Shown here piece by piece: positions 12,878-14,017 of a stretch of 14,017 bases of DNA; position 1 is the first letter of the stretch, and each line of letters begins with the position of its first letter. The DNA is from an uncultured Actinomycetes bacterium (GTDB lineage: Bacteria > Actinomycetota > Thermoleophilia > Solirubrobacterales > Solirubrobacteraceae), in NCBI GenBank assembly GCA_937888775.1, contig CALAQT010000471.1:1-14017 (forward strand), written 5' to 3'. A program made the position numbers and the translations under genes. Below the pieces are notes generated by a model. That model did no database searches and was not told the origin of the DNA. It saw only the letters and a list, made by a program, of their open reading frames with translations.

Positions 12878-14017
12878 TGCAGACCGGCGGTCTCGATGAC
12901 TGTCTCGACGTCGCCGGTCATCGCGATATTGCCGGCCCCGGGCTTGGTGCCGAAGACGAAGAAGTCCAGCAGGCGGAGGATGTGGATCGCCATCGCGCCC
13001 TCGTCACGGCTGCGAGAGATCCAGCATTCGAGCGCGTAACGCCCGGGAACCAGCGGGTTCTCGATCTCGGCCACGATGCGTATCCGTTTGCCAGCGGCCA
13101 CCAGTTGTGGCTCTCCGCTGATCTCCTCGACCGCCTTGCTGAAGGCGAACACCCAGTGGCCATCCATATTCAGACAGTGGAAGTTGAACACCGGCGCGTT
13201 CATCTCCTGTCGCGCCTCCGCGAGCAGGTTGAAGCGGAACGTCTTGCTCTGCTCGACGTTGTCGACCCGCGTGCCGGACTCGTCCTCCAGCCACACGTCG
13301 AGCAGGTTCACGTTTACGTCGGGCACCGAGACGGTGGCCTGTCCATCGCCGTCCCTGTGGCCGGCGAAGTTGAGGCGGTAGTAGCGCAGGGCGGCTTCTT
13401 CGGGGTCGCCGAGGAAGCGCTGCTCGCCGTCGTGGATCAGCATCGCGCGGTCGCAGAAGGCTTGGACTGAGGCCATGTCGTGGGTGACGAGCACGAGTGT
13501 CTTACCGGCGCTGCGCTTCTCTCGGAACACGTCGGTGCATTTCTGGGCGAACGCGGCGTCACCGACGGCGAGGACCTCGTCGACGAGCATTACGTCGGCG
13601 TCGGCTTGCACCATGACCGCGAAGGCGAGGCGGACCATCATGCCCGAGGAGTAGTTCTTGAGCTTGAGGTCCACGAATTCGGCAAGCTCGGCGAAGTCCA
13701 GCACGGAGTCCAGGCGCCGGCGGGCTTCGCGGCGTCCGAGTCCCATCATGACGCCGTTTAGCTCGACGTTCTCGCGGGCGGTCAGCTCGGGGTTAAAGCC
13801 GACTCCGAGCTCGATGAACGGCGCCAGGCGGCCGGCCATCCGGATCCGTCCGGAGTCGGCTCGGTAGATGCTGGCCAGCACTTTGAGCAGCGTGCTCTTG
13901 CCCGACCCGTTACGCCCGACGATCCCGAAGAACTCGCCCTGGTGCACGTCGAAGCTGATCCCGCGCAAGGCCTTTAGCTCGCGGTACTCGATCTGACGCA
14001 ACGGATGCGTCACCCGC
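12874..14017 (-). CDS. wzt: ABC transporter ATPase with divergent glycan-recognition domain (Wzt-like), copy 2, 5' end outside window
   Basis: The frame enters from the right edge at the position matching residue 60 of wzt copy 1 and ends at TGA 12874-12876. Walker A (13891-13917), signature, Walker B and switch His are all present and identical to copy 1, so the ATPase should be active. From 13359 the sequence diverges: a linker with SVPDVNVN, then VWLED, FRFNL, LVPGRYALEC and ISRSRDEG. These are the same beta-rich Wzt_C framework as copy 1, but only roughly two-fifths of residues agree by eye. The glycan-binding surface is therefore probably different. A GTG at 14011-14013 is internal, because copy 1 has coding sequence well upstream of it. 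The stop overlaps the GT2 start. Whether a second permease lies upstream cannot be seen. Confidence 0.9.
   Translation of the reverse strand, partial: RVTHPLRQIEYRELKALRGISFDVHQGEFFGIVGRNGSGKSTLLKVLASIYRADSGRIRMAGRLAPFIELGVGFNPELTARENVELNGVMMGLGRREARRRLDSVLDFAELAEFVDLKLKNYSSGMMVRLAFAVMVQADADVMLVDEVLAVGDAAFAQKCTDVFREKRSAGKTLVLVTHDMASVQAFCDRAMLIHDGEQRFLGDPEEAALRYYRLNFAGHRDGDGQATVSVPDVNVNLLDVWLEDESGTRVDNVEQSKTFRFNLLAEARQEMNAPVFNFHCLNMDGHWVFAFSKAVEEISGEPQLVAAGKRIRIVAEIENPLVPGRYALECWISRSRDEGAMAIHILRLLDFFVFGTKPGAGNIAMTGDVETVIETAGLH
13360..14017. repeat. Direct repeat, copy B (ATPase domain of wzt copy 2)
   Basis: These 658 bases are identical to 10533-11190 and in the same orientation, and the window ends inside the repeat. 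Synonymous sites are also identical, so the two copies were made the same recently or are kept the same by recombination. The GT2 gene and one Wzt_C module lie between the copies. Confidence 0.97.

Noticed and set aside
12508..13470. 320-codon plus-strand frame across the GT2 and wzt copy 2 junction
   Set aside because: Antisense shadow of two well-supported genes; composition is Arg/Pro-rich with no domain.
14011..14013. GTG as the true start of wzt copy 2
   Set aside because: The matching codon in copy 1 is internal (residue 61); starting here would remove the first strands of the ATPase domain. The gene continues beyond the window.

Overview
The window is high-GC and densely coding, with several GTG/TTG starts. 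It carries a short LPXTG-anchored surface protein, an NlpC/P60-type wall hydrolase with a long coiled coil, and a full set of polysaccharide-assembly genes. This suggests a Gram-positive-type actinobacterium. My guess is a soil Thermoleophilia/Solirubrobacterales relative, from protein style only, because no marker gene is present. There is no rRNA, tRNA, CRISPR array or transposase, and no gap longer than about 250 bases.

Layout. (1) 1-1039, minus: a secreted coiled-coil NlpC/P60-like hydrolase, cut by the left edge. (2) 1040-1281: a divergent control region with an inverted repeat. (3) 1282-3050, plus: a small LPXTG stalk protein overlapping, through a GTGA junction, a secreted GH39/GH5-like glycosidase. 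(4) 3098-6372, minus: a two-domain GT4-GT2 glycosyltransferase coupled by a GTGA overlap to a second, membrane-anchored glycosidase paralogous to the first. The two glycosidase genes converge. (5) 6373-6464: a divergent promoter region. (6) 6465-9155, plus: a WbaZ-like GT4 glycosyltransferase followed 3 bases later by an O-antigen ligase/polymerase-like membrane protein. (7) 9196-14017, minus: an ABC exporter operon read in the order wzt copy 2 (5' end outside the window), GT2 glycosyltransferase, wzt copy 1, wzm permease.

Together this looks like a cell-surface polysaccharide locus. The glycosyltransferases build a glycan on a lipid carrier, Wzm/Wzt exports it, the WaaL/Wzy-like protein polymerises or transfers it outside, and the two glycosidases trim or release it. 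The LPXTG protein and the NlpC/P60 enzyme connect the locus to the cell wall.

The most striking feature is the pair of Wzt ATPases. They are identical base for base over at least 658 bp (10533-11190 and 13360-14017), covering almost the whole ATPase domain. They then diverge abruptly at the domain junction into C-terminal, probably glycan-binding, domains that share only roughly two-fifths of their residues. The likely reading is one conserved motor with two interchangeable cargo-recognition modules, kept alike by recent duplication or gene conversion.
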